Shown here: positions 7,323 through 16,014 of the stretch, one piece after another
Position numbering within the stretch: position 1 is the stretch's first letter
How the letters are laid out: each line of letters opens with the position of its first letter
NCBI RefSeq assembly: GCF_900314615.1
Contig: NZ_OMWA01000026.1
Location: 1 to 40,864, forward strand
Length of the DNA: 40,864 nt
Direction of reading: 5' to 3'
Source of the DNA: an uncultured Methanobrevibacter sp.
Lineage (GTDB): Archaea; Methanobacteriota; Methanobacteria; Methanobacteriales; Methanobacteriaceae
The notes under the pieces: model-generated
Database searches by the model: none
The model's input: only the letters and a program-made list of their open reading frames with translations
What the model was told of the DNA's origin: nothing
Translations under genes and position numbers: made by a program

Positions 7323-7733
7323 ATGGTAGATATAAATGATGTAGCTAAAGAAAATGATGTTAATTTAGAAAACTGTGTTGTTTTTATAAGAGGTAAAGAT
7401 GATATATTGGCTGTAGACATTTCCAATGCAGGAATCAGACAAAGAAGTGATGATACTATGGGATTCACTTTCTCTTTATCACCAAAACAGGCTTTGAAAC
7501 TTGAGGAATACTTCAACAGATTCGGGACTGGTGAAAAATTCTACTTTGACATTTCACAGACCGGTTACAGGCCTGTCTATTACAGAGGTCTGTCTCCTTT
7601 GACCAAGGAAATCAGTCAGGAATATCAACCTAAATTCAATATAACCTTATTTGCACAGAAAGCTATTGTAGAGCCGGATGATTCATATTTTGCTCCGACA
7701 TGCGAGTGCTGTCAGTTCTGTCATATTGATTAA
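7323..7733 (+). CDS. Unknown protein with C-terminal cysteine cluster
   Basis: A 136-aa soluble protein, no named family recognised. It is mainly beta-strand-like (NCVVFIRGKDDILAVDI, KFYFDISQTGYRPVYYRGL) and ends in CECCQFCH, a possible metal site. Residues ~38-112 line up with residues ~28-105 of the next gene's product: IRQRSDDTMGF/IRENQKGIMAV, LEEYFNRFGTGEKFYFDI/IEDFFSDVIGSEKLSVDI, and YRGLS/FRGLV. The pair therefore looks like a tandem duplication. CAGGAGG lies before the ATG; a T-rich promoter region is at 7240-7280. Confidence 0.65.
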   Translation: MVDINDVAKENDVNLENCVVFIRGKDDILAVDISNAGIRQRSDDTMGFTFSLSPKQALKLEEYFNRFGTGEKFYFDISQTGYRPVYYRGLSPLTKEISQEYQPKFNITLFAQKAIVEPDDSYFAPTCECCQFCHID

Positions 7734-7743
7734 ACGGTGCATC

Positions 7744-8139
7744 ATGTCAGATTTTGAATTCTCAGACAAAATTACAATAACTAAAAAAAATTCAGGCCAG
7801 AGCATCGATCTTGACCAGAGTAAAGTTCACATCCGTGAAAATCAGAAGGGAATAATGGCTGTCAGCTATGTTGCTCCGATATTTGAAATAATGGATATAG
7901 AAGACTTTTTCTCAGACGTAATTGGTTCTGAAAAATTAAGTGTTGATATTGGTGGGTCAGGAGAATTTACAGTAGCATTCAGAGGTCTTGTTGATGGGAA
8001 AGGCAAAAATTTCCCTCAAAACATTGACCATAAGATTATTCTCATGCAGGTGTCAAAAAATCTTGATTATCGCCAAAATATGCAGGTTACCGGTTTTTCC
8101 AAATTTAAACTAAGGGATGAAATTTCCGATGATAATTAA
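7744..8139 (+). CDS. Unknown protein, paralogue of the preceding gene
   Basis: A 131-aa soluble protein of unknown function. The ATG at 7744 is used rather than the upstream in-frame codon at 7678: it sits 10 bases after the previous stop with GGTG before it, and the extra residues would only translate the neighbour's cysteine codons in another frame. It shares the strand pattern of its neighbour (IEDFFSDVIGSEKLSVDI, FRGLV) but lacks the C-terminal cysteines. Probably cotranscribed; the two could form a heteromer. Confidence 0.62.
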   Translation: MSDFEFSDKITITKKNSGQSIDLDQSKVHIRENQKGIMAVSYVAPIFEIMDIEDFFSDVIGSEKLSVDIGGSGEFTVAFRGLVDGKGKNFPQNIDHKIILMQVSKNLDYRQNMQVTGFSKFKLRDEISDDN

Positions 8140-8148
8140 GATGAATTT

Positions 8149-8484
8149 TCATAATTCATCTTCAACTGCATCCCATAAATCAACTGCCCAGCCTTGGCCT
8201 GCATCAATTACCATGTCAAGCAGTCTTACTTTTCCGTCACGTATTCTGAATAGTCTGTAGTCCTGCTGAGGTTTGCGGGAGGTTCCTTCCTTATTGCAGT
8301 CAAGGTATAATCCTTCGCTGTATTCTGCTTCAAAATTTCCTGCCTGGACAAAGTCTCCAACAAGGGAATATCCGTTTCTTACGCTTTTATCCAGTTCTTC
8401 AACTGTTTTTAACCATCCGCCCTGTGCTCTAAATTTTATGTCGGGATCGACTTTTGTTATTTCTTCTTGCCAGTTTATTATCAT
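8149..8484 (-). CDS. Unknown small protein, 111 aa
   Basis: A soluble, acidic protein not assigned to a family. It starts MIINWQEEITKVDPD and ends DLWDAVEDEL, with a Gly/Trp-containing middle (AQGGWLKTVEEL) and a strand-rich segment DYRLFRIRDGKVRLLDMVID. No membrane segment, signal or metal motif is seen. It is divergent from rnc, with the intergenic region 8485-8646 between them, and convergent with the paralogue pair, nine bases away. Confidence 0.6.
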   Translation of the reverse strand: MIINWQEEITKVDPDIKFRAQGGWLKTVEELDKSVRNGYSLVGDFVQAGNFEAEYSEGLYLDCNKEGTSRKPQQDYRLFRIRDGKVRLLDMVIDAGQGWAVDLWDAVEDEL

Positions 8485-8563
8485 ATTACCAAATCCTTTT
8501 TGATATTACTTTAATGTTGGTTAATATATAAACGAAGAGATAGAGCATTTGAGAAGTAATATT

Positions 8564-8571
8564 TTTATATA
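8564..8571 (+). promoter_or_regulatory. TATA box of the rnc-metX unit
   Basis: TTTATATA lies ~76 bases before the rnc ATG, in an AT-rich gap that also serves the divergent gene at 8484. A predicted start near 8595 gives a ~50-base leader. No clear Shine-Dalgarno precedes the rnc ATG (GAGCTTTTAAT only). Confidence 0.45.
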
Positions 8572-8646
8572 ACTATTGTTATATAATAATTATATATAAC
8601 TTTAATTTCATAATAATATTATTACTAACGAGTCTGAGCTTTTAAT

Positions 8647-9324
8647 ATGAATTTATTTGAAAAATTTGGAATTAACAGTAATAATCATGAGTTATATGAA
8701 ACAGCATTCACACATGGTTCATATAGTACAGAGTATGGTCTGGATTATACTTATGAAAGACTGGAGTTTTTAGGAGACTCCGTTTTAAGTTTGATTGTTT
8801 CAGATTATCTCTACAACAAATACCCTAGCTATGAAGAGGGTAAGCTTACTAAATTGAGAGCCAACTATGTATGCCAGAATGCTTTGATTTATTACTCTCA
8901 TGAATTGGGATTACAAGATTATTTGAAAGTAGCTGTTGAAGAGTCCAACCTGACTAAAAATGAGGTATTGTCCATTACTGCAGATATTTTCGAATCCTTT
9001 TTGGGAGCTATGTTCCTGGACCAGGGTATGGAATTTGCAAAGGCGTTTATCGCAAAATATGTATTTCCACATATTGATGATAAAAAGATATTCTTCAGAG
9101 ACTATAAATCTGCAATAAAGGAATATGGCGATGCTGAAGAGCTGAAAATATCTTATGAGATAGTTAAGGAGTATGGAGTTCCTCATGATAAAACATTCTA
9201 CATATCCATTCTGATTGACGGTGATGAAATGGGTATAGGCAAGGGAAAAAATAAAAAAGAAGCGGAACAGGCTGCTGCCAAGATAGCTATGGAAAAATTA
9301 AATATTGGTGTTATAAATGAATGA
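8647..9324 (+). CDS. rnc: Ribonuclease III
   Basis: A 225-aa protein with the full bacterial-type layout. The RNase III domain covers residues ~1-145 with signature ERLEFLGDS (Glu40 and Asp44) and the second metal pair in TADIFESFLGA (Asp113, Glu116). A double-stranded-RNA-binding domain covers ~153-217 (GIGKGKNKKEAEQAAAKIAM). It cuts dsRNA in rRNA or mRNA processing. Most archaea lack this enzyme and use the bulge-helix-bulge endonuclease, so its presence is notable. The gene overlaps the metX start by 8 bases, implying coupled translation. Confidence 0.93.
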   Translation: MNLFEKFGINSNNHELYETAFTHGSYSTEYGLDYTYERLEFLGDSVLSLIVSDYLYNKYPSYEEGKLTKLRANYVCQNALIYYSHELGLQDYLKVAVEESNLTKNEVLSITADIFESFLGAMFLDQGMEFAKAFIAKYVFPHIDDKKIFFRDYKSAIKEYGDAEELKISYEIVKEYGVPHDKTFYISILIDGDEMGIGKGKNKKEAEQAAAKIAMEKLNIGVINE

Positions 9325-10783
9325 TGAATCTGTTGGCATTGTCGAGACAAAATATCTGGATATAAATGATCCTATTCACTTGGATAGTGGTAAAACTCTT
9401 GACAGTGTTACTGTTGCTTATGAAACCTATGGTGAACTTAACAAAGAAAAATCTAATGCTATTTTAATTTGTCATGCACTAACTGGAGATGCACATGCCG
9501 CAGGATGGCATGAAGGTGACAGAAAACCTGGATGGTGGGAAATAGTAATCGGTCCGGGCAAAGCAATAGATACTGACAAATACTTTGTAATATGTTCAAA
9601 TGTTTTAGGCGGATGCAAAGGAACAACAGGTCCAAGTTCAATTAATCCGAAAACTGGAAAGGAATATGGAATTGATTTTCCAGTAATTACAATTAAAGAT
9701 ATGGTTAAAGTCCAGAAAAAATTAATAGATTCACTTAAAATTGAGCAGTTATATGCAATTATCGGAGGATCCATGGGCGGAATGCAGGTTCTCCAATGGT
9801 TAGTGACTTATCCTGAAATGACAAAAAAAGCTGTTCCGATGGCTACAGCAGCAATGTCATCACCTCAGCAGATTGCTTTTAATGAGGTAGGTCGCCAGGC
9901 CATATTTTCAGACCCTGACTGGAATGACGGGGATTATTACAGTACAGGTTTAAAGCCTGAAAACGGTTTGTCTTTAGCGCGAATGATTGCTCATATCACA
10001 TACCTGAGCGATGAGTCAATGGATATCAAGTTCGGACGTGAGCTTCAGGACAAGGACAAAATCAGTTATGATTTTTCAATCGATTTTCAAGTTGAAAGCT
10101 ATTTGAAGCATCAGGGAGAAACTTTTGTAAAACGTTTTGATGCAAACAGCTATTTATTCATTACAAAAGCTGTCGATTTATTTGACCTGTCAGTCAACAA
10201 CTCATTAATCGACGGATTTAAAGATATTAAAGCTAAAATTGAAGTAATTTCAGTCGATTCAGACTGGCTTTATCCTACAGAGCAAAGTACAGAGATACTT
10301 ACGGCGCTTCATGCAAACAATGTTGAAGCTACATTTTCACAAATCAAATCCAACTACGGTCATGATGCATTTCTTTTGGAAACCGGTCAGCTGAACTTTA
10401 TTTTATCCAAGTTCCTTGCAAACAATGTTGTCAGTGATTTGATGAAAGAGGTTGTCGTTACCATAAAAGAAAATGCAGATGTTCATGAAGCTGCCGAATT
10501 GATGCTTTCACGCCAGGTAACTCATATTCCTGTCGTCACTGATGACTACAAGCTTATTGGTATAGTCACCAGCTGGGATTTGTCCAAATCAATAGCAATG
10601 GATACCAATCATCTAAAAGACATCATGACTACAACAGTCAAATACTGTTTTGCCGATGATTCCATTGAAAATGTGGCAAGGATGATGGGTGAATATGATA
10701 TATCTTCACTTCCTGTTGTTGATGAGGATATGAAGGTTTTAGGAATTATCACAACAGATCAAATTAGCCATCTTATGAGCTAA
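9317..10783 (+). CDS. metX: Homoserine O-acetyltransferase with C-terminal CBS pair
   Basis: A 488-aa alpha/beta-hydrolase fold enzyme that acetylates homoserine from acetyl-CoA in methionine synthesis. The nucleophile is Ser152 in GGSMGGMQ; the other triad members are likely Asp316 (VDSDWLYP) and His349 (NYGHDAF). LTGDAHAAG and GPSSINP are family motifs. Residues ~375-488 add two CBS motifs (VTHIPVVTDDYKLIGIVTSWD and SSLPVVDEDMKVLGIITTDQ). CBS pairs usually bind adenosyl compounds, so feedback by SAM or ATP is plausible. Substrate choice between acetyl- and succinyl-CoA cannot be fixed by eye. The family is ~350-380 aa without CBS. Confidence 0.92.
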   Translation: MNDESVGIVETKYLDINDPIHLDSGKTLDSVTVAYETYGELNKEKSNAILICHALTGDAHAAGWHEGDRKPGWWEIVIGPGKAIDTDKYFVICSNVLGGCKGTTGPSSINPKTGKEYGIDFPVITIKDMVKVQKKLIDSLKIEQLYAIIGGSMGGMQVLQWLVTYPEMTKKAVPMATAAMSSPQQIAFNEVGRQAIFSDPDWNDGDYYSTGLKPENGLSLARMIAHITYLSDESMDIKFGRELQDKDKISYDFSIDFQVESYLKHQGETFVKRFDANSYLFITKAVDLFDLSVNNSLIDGFKDIKAKIEVISVDSDWLYPTEQSTEILTALHANNVEATFSQIKSNYGHDAFLLETGQLNFILSKFLANNVVSDLMKEVVVTIKENADVHEAAELMLSRQVTHIPVVTDDYKLIGIVTSWDLSKSIAMDTNHLKDIMTTTVKYCFADDSIENVARMMGEYDISSLPVVDEDMKVLGIITTDQISHLMS

Positions 10784-10816
10784 TTTCAATTATTTTTTTT
10801 TAAAGGAGACATTACT

Positions 10817-11509
10817 ATTTCTCGAAAGTCCAAATTTATTGATGGTGTTAAAAAGGGTGTTCCAATTACATTCGGTTACGTTCCGATGGGAATTGGCTAT
10901 GCTGCAATTGCAATGAAAGCGGGTTTTACGTCCCTTCAGACAGTTTCAATGTCTGTTCTGGTTTATGCAGGTGCTGGACAAATTATTGCAGCTTCAATGG
11001 CTCTCTCATCTGCCAGCGTTATGGCAGTGATATTGACAAATTTTGTTGTAAACCTGAGGTATTTTGTAATGTCCACATGTGTTTTAAATAAAATTGAGGA
11101 TTCGAATTTGCCTTTGAATATATTTGCTGCTCATGTGACTGTTGATGAATCATTTGCAATGTTTTCACTAAGTGGGGACTCATCAATATGGACTTATCTT
11201 GGAATATCTGTCACTTCCTGGCTTTCATGGATTTTAGGCGCAGCAATTGGTGTTGTAACACTTAATCTGCTTCCTGTAATTGTTACAAACAGTTTCAATA
11301 TTTCATTATATGCATTGTTTGTTGCGATTCTGGTTCCGGCAATAAAAGAATCAAAGCAGATTGCTCTTCTGGTTTTGATAACGGCAGTTTTGAATATATT
11401 TTTAAGTCCGGTTTTAGGAAACTGGTCTTTAATTGTTTCTACATTGGTTGGTGCAGCTGTTGGAATGTATATTGTTGATGATGAATACTTGCTTTCAGGT
11501 GATGAATAA
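10817..11509 (+). CDS. azlC: AzlC-family branched-chain amino acid exporter, large subunit
   Basis: A 230-aa membrane protein with 5-6 hydrophobic segments. The motifs GVKKGVPITFGYVPMGIGYA and VYAGAGQIIAASMAL identify AzlC. The first ATG (10886) would cut off this conserved N-terminus. The open frame reaches back to ATT at 10817, eight bases after AAGGAG (10803-10808) with no ATG, GTG or TTG between, so an ATT start is inferred. AzlC works with AzlD, whose gene overlaps its stop (TAATG), to export branched-chain amino acids or analogues. Confidence 0.85.
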   Translation: MSRKSKFIDGVKKGVPITFGYVPMGIGYAAIAMKAGFTSLQTVSMSVLVYAGAGQIIAASMALSSASVMAVILTNFVVNLRYFVMSTCVLNKIEDSNLPLNIFAAHVTVDESFAMFSLSGDSSIWTYLGISVTSWLSWILGAAIGVVTLNLLPVIVTNSFNISLYALFVAILVPAIKESKQIALLVLITAVLNIFLSPVLGNWSLIVSTLVGAAVGMYIVDDEYLLSGDE

Positions 11510-11823
11510 TGGATTACGTCAGTTTGATTATTTTGGGTTGTGCAATAGTAACTTTTATTCCGAGGTTAATTCCGGCTTTATTCATCAATAAACTTAATTT
11601 CCCGCCAAAGGTAGAAAAATTCCTGAATTTAATTCCATATACTGCTCTTGCGGCTCTGATTTGTCCGGGAGTACTGACAGTTGACAATCAGCTCTGGTAT
11701 ATCGGTCTTATAGGTGCGGTCGTTGCAGCAGGACTTGCATGGAAAAAGGTTCCTCTTGGAGCTATCGTAATTTTAACAGTTGTAGTTTTAATTACAGTTT
11801 ATTCAATTGTTCCTTTCTTCTGA
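11509..11823 (+). CDS. azlD: AzlD-family transporter small subunit
   Basis: A 104-aa protein with three to four membrane segments: IILGCAIVTFIPRLIPALF, then a conserved FLNLIPYTALAALICPG, and a C-terminal IVILTVVVLITVYSIV. It is the small partner of AzlC and probably has no separate activity. The ATG shares an A with the azlC stop. Confidence 0.85.
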   Translation: MDYVSLIILGCAIVTFIPRLIPALFINKLNFPPKVEKFLNLIPYTALAALICPGVLTVDNQLWYIGLIGAVVAAGLAWKKVPLGAIVILTVVVLITVYSIVPFF

Positions 11824-12480
11824 TTCAAGTTACAATTTAATTTCACTTTAACATTAACTATTTTAGGATTTGGATTTGGTTTTGAAAGGTGTTTGATATA
11901 TATCTCTGAAGTTGAACAGGTCTTGTTTTGTAAAATCCTTGATGTTAATGTAAAAAACAATCCATTAAATTAAACTTAAAAAATCTTCTTTTAATTTAAT
12001 CGACTTTAACGTTAATTATTCTGCAGTCAATATATGTGTGAAAAATAGTTTAGTTCCAGGCAGAGTTTTAGGAAAAACGGGTTGGATATTATGGGTTCTT
12101 AATTATGATTTTTCTGCTTGGAAGTGATATGTAACATCAAATGTGTTAATCAAATGTTACATATGTTAAAGATGCATTACCTCATATATAAATGTTTTGT
12201 TTTTAATTTTATCATTAAAAAACTTGTATAATCATCATAAATTAAAAAATAATAGTTAATAGTTATGTATTATATTTAGATAAATTAAATATATCTAATT
12301 TTTGAAAATTACAGTTATATTTTCTATTTTAATATTTTTAAATAAATTTAAATGAATTAATATAAAATAGTAAAGTTTATATACTATGTAATGTAAGATT
12401 AACATAAGTAATTATATTTTAACATAATTGCTTAAGTACTTAAATACTTTTTGCAAAAATGAATTAATTTGTGGATTACT
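11824..12480. other. Long gene-free region with dispersed motif and palindrome
   Basis: About 650 bases without a supported gene. It holds two copies of the dispersed motif (TTCACTTTAACATTAAC from 11842 and GACTTTAACGTTAA from 12002), each followed by a TATATAT stretch (11896-11903; about 12030). A strong inverted repeat follows at 12127-12164, then very AT-rich DNA that must contain the promoter for the HTH regulator. Confidence 0.6.
12127..12164. promoter_or_regulatory. 11-bp inverted repeat ATATGTAACAT/ATGTTACATAT
   Basis: Perfect arms at 12127-12137 and 12154-12164 around 16 bases. The palindrome lies ~320 bases before the HTH gene and ~300 after azlD. It could be an operator, for example for the HTH protein itself, or the hairpin of an untranslated RNA. 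There is no T-run directly after it, so a terminator is less likely. Confidence 0.4.
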
Positions 12481-12717
12481 ATGAGAACCATGATTAAATA
12501 TTTAAGACAAGAACTCAAAATGAGTCAAAAAGAACTTGGCGATAAAGTTGGAGTGACTCGACAAACCATTAATGCGCTTGAAAACGGTAGATACAATCCA
12601 TCTTTATTTCTTGCATATGAGATAACCCAAGTTTTTAATAAAATGTTATTTAAAGGAGATCGAGAACAATACTTTGTTATGGAAGATATATTCATTTTCG
12701 ATGATGATTACTATTAG
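12481..12717 (+). CDS. Cro/CI (Xre)-family helix-turn-helix regulator
   Basis: A 78-aa protein that is nearly all HTH: MSQKELGDKVGVTRQTINAL then ENGRYNPSL is the classic five-helix Xre fold of the small YozG type. The tail DIFIFDDDYY is acidic. ATG 12481 is chosen over the upstream TTG (12469) and the next ATG (12490); none has a strong ribosome site. It is directly followed by the DUF4013 membrane protein, with the intervening AGGTGA straddling the stop, so it probably controls this operon. Confidence 0.85.
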   Translation: MRTMIKYLRQELKMSQKELGDKVGVTRQTINALENGRYNPSLFLAYEITQVFNKMLFKGDREQYFVMEDIFIFDDDYY

Positions 12718-12726
12718 GTGATAAAA

Positions 12727-13458
12727 ATGATTTTAGACATATATAAAGATGCACTGGAATATTCAGCAAAAGACTGGAAAACCTTGGTGGTATTGGGAGT
12801 AATTTCACTATTCAGTTTCTTATTGTTACCTGCATTCATTATTACAGGATACAATTACAGAGTTGTCAATCAGGCAGTACATGGAATAATCAACGGAAAG
12901 GATCCTTTGCCAGAATTCACAGATATAATGGGAATGTTTGTTGACGGAATAAAATTCTTCGTTGTTCAGGTGGCATATCTTATTGTACCGGTATTGATAT
13001 TCATAATATTTGCATTAATTGCAGGAAACATTGGCGGTTTCGCTTCTGCCGTGCTGATGGTTATCGGATGTCTGATAACATTTATCGTTGGTGTTGTTGC
13101 ATACATAATGAATCAAATGGGAATATGTCACATGGCATACCATGACGGTGAATTTTCAAAAGCATTTGCATTTAAAGAACTCAAAGAGGTCGTTGATGAA
13201 GTAGGATGGTTTGAATGCATTGCAACATACCTCGGGCTGATAATCATTACTGTTGTGCTTGCAGTAGTTGTAACTTCAATTATCGGAATGCTCTTTACAG
13301 TATTTGGATTTTCCGGATTCATTTTAGGTGTTGACGCAAGCGGAATATTCGCTTTAGGCGCATTCCTCAACTGGTTAATTACCATATTCATTGTAGGACC
13401 GTACCTGAGCATATTCAATTCAAGATCTGTCGGATTACTGTACACAATGCAGATATAA
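12727..13458 (+). CDS. DUF4013 integral membrane protein
   Basis: A 243-aa protein with five to six membrane segments: residues ~19-40, 75-100, 105-130, ~160-185 and 205-240. The N-terminus YKDALEYSAKDWKTLVVLG matches DUF4013 proteins common in Methanobacteriales; their function is unknown. ATG 12727 is chosen over the GTG at 12718 because AGGTGA (12716-12721) sits at the correct distance. Translationally linked to the HTH gene. Confidence 0.75.
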   Translation: MILDIYKDALEYSAKDWKTLVVLGVISLFSFLLLPAFIITGYNYRVVNQAVHGIINGKDPLPEFTDIMGMFVDGIKFFVVQVAYLIVPVLIFIIFALIAGNIGGFASAVLMVIGCLITFIVGVVAYIMNQMGICHMAYHDGEFSKAFAFKELKEVVDEVGWFECIATYLGLIIITVVLAVVVTSIIGMLFTVFGFSGFILGVDASGIFALGAFLNWLITIFIVGPYLSIFNSRSVGLLYTMQI

Positions 13459-13521
13459 TTTGAGACAATGGTCAGTGTTGGGAAAATCCCTTCACTGACA
13501 TTTAACATTAAAGGTGATAAT

Positions 13522-14238
13522 TTGAAAACAAATTCAAAAGTCTTTGGTATCGTCATGGCTCTGCTTGCTATGTGTATTGTAATTTCAGCTGCAAGTGCAG
13601 TTGATTTGGCAAATGATTTCAAAAGTAATGATTTTACAGTTAAAGTTGCATCAGGCACAGATTTTACCGAAACAGTACATGTTTCAACAAATGACATGAA
13701 TTTCATGATTTTTGAAAATTCAGACAAAAATTCCAAAGATGTAAGTTCAATAATGATGTTTAAAGATTCTACAGCCGATAAAAAGGAAATGAATACCTTC
13801 ATTAAAGATTTGGAAAAGACCGGAGATAAGGTTGAAGAAACTGACAAGTATGTTGCATTGAAAAATACTCAAAAGCTTTCTGACGGCGATATCGGAAGTG
13901 ATCTTGAAGGTATTTTCAGCATTGCTAATGATGTCTTTTCATCTGAAGGATTAAATGTTTCCGCTGAGGGCAATTCCGTTTCCCTGTCAGGTAAAAGCTT
14001 TGAAGTTTCCACACATGATGGCGAAAATATATCAGTCACTCCTGCCGGAGTATCCTTTTCAGGCGGTGCCTCATCAGGCAATGAAAGCGTTAATATTTCA
14101 GGGGACGTTAACTCAAGCATTAAAAATTGTGATTATTCAGTTTATTTGAAGAATAATAACGGAGTTTTTGTAATATCTGGAAATAATTTGGAAGTATTGA
14201 AATCAATGGCCGAAACAGTTTCTTTTAATGGGAATTAA
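13522..14238 (+). CDS. Secreted protein of unknown function
   Basis: A 238-aa exported protein. The TTG at 13522 is preferred over ATG 13468: AAGGTGA (13511-13517) lies just before it, and the product then starts with a textbook signal peptide, KTNSKVFGIVMALLAMCIVI then SAASA, cleaved near residue 23. The mature part is hydrophilic, rich in Ser, Asp and Asn, with a strand-like repeat region (LNVSAEGNSVSLSGKSFEV). It resembles other small secreted proteins found near DUF4013 genes in Methanobrevibacter, but no family is assigned. Probably in the operon with the DUF4013 gene. Confidence 0.65.
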   Translation: MKTNSKVFGIVMALLAMCIVISAASAVDLANDFKSNDFTVKVASGTDFTETVHVSTNDMNFMIFENSDKNSKDVSSIMMFKDSTADKKEMNTFIKDLEKTGDKVEETDKYVALKNTQKLSDGDIGSDLEGIFSIANDVFSSEGLNVSAEGNSVSLSGKSFEVSTHDGENISVTPAGVSFSGGASSGNESVNISGDVNSSIKNCDYSVYLKNNNGVFVISGNNLEVLKSMAETVSFNGN

Positions 14239-14287
14239 ACTTTTTATTCTCATTTATTTTTTTTAATTTTTTATAGAGGATTTTAAC

Positions 14288-15205
14288 ATGGTAGACTACG
14301 TCATCAAAACAAACAATTTGTCAAAAATATATTTCAAAAATAAAGTTGTAAATTCAGTTAATATGCATGTTGAAAGAGGAAAAATCTATGGACTTTTAGG
14401 TAAAAACGGTGCTGGAAAGACCACAACAATGTGCATGCTTTTAAATCTTACATATCCAAGTGAAGGGGAAATATTTCTCTTTGGAAAAAATCCTAAAAAA
14501 CATTCCAATGAAATTTATCCAAAAATAGGTTCAATCATTGAAACTCCTGGATTTTATGAAAATTTAACGGCTTATGAAAATTTGGAAATCATTGCTAAAC
14601 TGAGGGGAGATTATAATCCGTTCAATATCAGTTCAGTACTTGAAATGGTTAATTTAAGCCAAGCAAAATCAAAAAAATTCAAGGATTTTTCATTAGGCAT
14701 GAAACAGCGTTTGGGAATTGCAGCAGCAATTATGCACAGTCCTGAGCTATTGATACTGGATGAACCCATCAATGGCCTTGATCCATTTGGAATTAAGGAA
14801 ATTCGTGCATTGCTTAAAAGATTGTCCCATGAATTTGGAATAACTATTCTAATTTCATCTCATATCTTGAGTGAAATAGAAAATCTTGCCGATGTCATAG
14901 GTTTCATGGACAATGGCGTTCTGATAGAGGAGATGTCCAGGGATGAGTTATTCAATAGACTGGATAAATTTGTAGAGTTTGAAGTATCAGACATTGATTT
15001 GGCAGTAAATATTTTCAAAGAGCTGGAACTTAGAGAAAATATTGATTTCACAGTCAATGGAAATATAATTCGTTTGTATAGTCATTTGAACATGAGAGAT
15101 AAGTTCAATGCAATATTTGTCAAAGCAGGAATTGATGTGAAAAAAGTAAATCTGTGTGAAGAGAATCTGGAAGAGTTTTTCACAAGATTCGTTTCTAATA
15201 ATTAA
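14288..15205 (+). CDS. ABC transporter ATP-binding protein, BcrA/drug-export type
   Basis: A 305-aa protein. It has Walker A LGKNGAGKTTT (residue ~38), signature FSLGMKQRLG (~137), Walker B LLILDEP (~157), an H-loop SSHILSEIE, and an ~80-residue C-terminal regulatory extension. The layout matches ATPases of bacitracin/lantibiotic-type ABC-2 exporters. It pairs with the permease gene 12 bases downstream and energises export across the membrane. Substrate unknown. ATAGAGGA lies before the ATG. Confidence 0.9.
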   Translation: MVDYVIKTNNLSKIYFKNKVVNSVNMHVERGKIYGLLGKNGAGKTTTMCMLLNLTYPSEGEIFLFGKNPKKHSNEIYPKIGSIIETPGFYENLTAYENLEIIAKLRGDYNPFNISSVLEMVNLSQAKSKKFKDFSLGMKQRLGIAAAIMHSPELLILDEPINGLDPFGIKEIRALLKRLSHEFGITILISSHILSEIENLADVIGFMDNGVLIEEMSRDELFNRLDKFVEFEVSDIDLAVNIFKELELRENIDFTVNGNIIRLYSHLNMRDKFNAIFVKAGIDVKKVNLCEENLEEFFTRFVSNN

Positions 15206-15217
15206 AGGGGAGATTAG

Positions 15218-15943
15218 ATGTTGACTTTTATAAAGATGGAATTTTTAAAACTTAAAAGATCCAAAATATTTTTGTTAAGCATAATAGGAGCCATTCTTCC
15301 GCCATTGCTCATGTTTATTGCTGTAACTTCATTTGATGAAGGGCAAACTTTTGAAGCATTATTCACTAATGTTAATATGTACATGTCGGCGATGTTTGCA
15401 GTCATGATATTTGCAATAATCATATCATATCTGTTTGGCAGGGAATACAATGAGCATACCCTAAAGACAATGCTGACTATCCCTGTGTCAAGAGGAAAGT
15501 TTCTGATAAGCAAATATGTCATGTTTCTGGTTTGGATTGTTATTCTAACAGTGGTGACAAGTCTTTCAACACTCATATTTGGTTTTGCAGCAGGTCTTGA
15601 AGGATTCAGTGTAAATCTGTTTTTAGACAGTTTCACTCAGCTTCTCTATGCAAATGTACTGTTATTTTTAACATTCTCTCCATTTGTATTCATTTCACTG
15701 CTGATAACAAACATGGTTCCTGCGATGATTGGAGGTGCAGGCCTGTCATTGGTCAATTTGATGGTATATGGCCAAAAATGGGCTCCATTCGTTCCCTGGA
15801 CATGCCCATATTTAATCGCATCAGGGGAGATAACCGAATATGCAACAAGCATTAGTGTATCGTATAGCATTATTTTAGCCACTTTTGTAATTGGATTAGT
15901 GATTTCATACATTTACTTTACAAGAACGGATGTTTCACTTTAG
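15218..15943 (+). CDS. ABC-2 type transporter permease
   Basis: A 241-aa protein with six membrane segments. The N-terminal FIKMEFLKLKRSKIFLLSIIGAI is typical of BcrB/LanFEG-like permeases, as is the extracellular-loop to TM2 motif SYLFGREYNEHTLKTMLTIP. It forms the channel for the preceding ATPase. AAGGGGAG precedes the ATG. Confidence 0.88.
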   Translation: MLTFIKMEFLKLKRSKIFLLSIIGAILPPLLMFIAVTSFDEGQTFEALFTNVNMYMSAMFAVMIFAIIISYLFGREYNEHTLKTMLTIPVSRGKFLISKYVMFLVWIVILTVVTSLSTLIFGFAAGLEGFSVNLFLDSFTQLLYANVLLFLTFSPFVFISLLITNMVPAMIGGAGLSLVNLMVYGQKWAPFVPWTCPYLIASGEITEYATSISVSYSIILATFVIGLVISYIYFTRTDVSL

Positions 15944-16014
15944 ACATTACTCTTCAAATGCTCTATGCATTGATTTAAATACTGCTATGTCAAAATATAT
16001 TAAGAGGTGATATA

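Noticed and set aside
13128..13847. 239-codon open frame on the minus strand
   Set aside because: It lies opposite the DUF4013 and secreted-protein genes, has no ribosome site, and its composition (Ser/Thr/Pro-rich, no domain) is that of a shadow frame.
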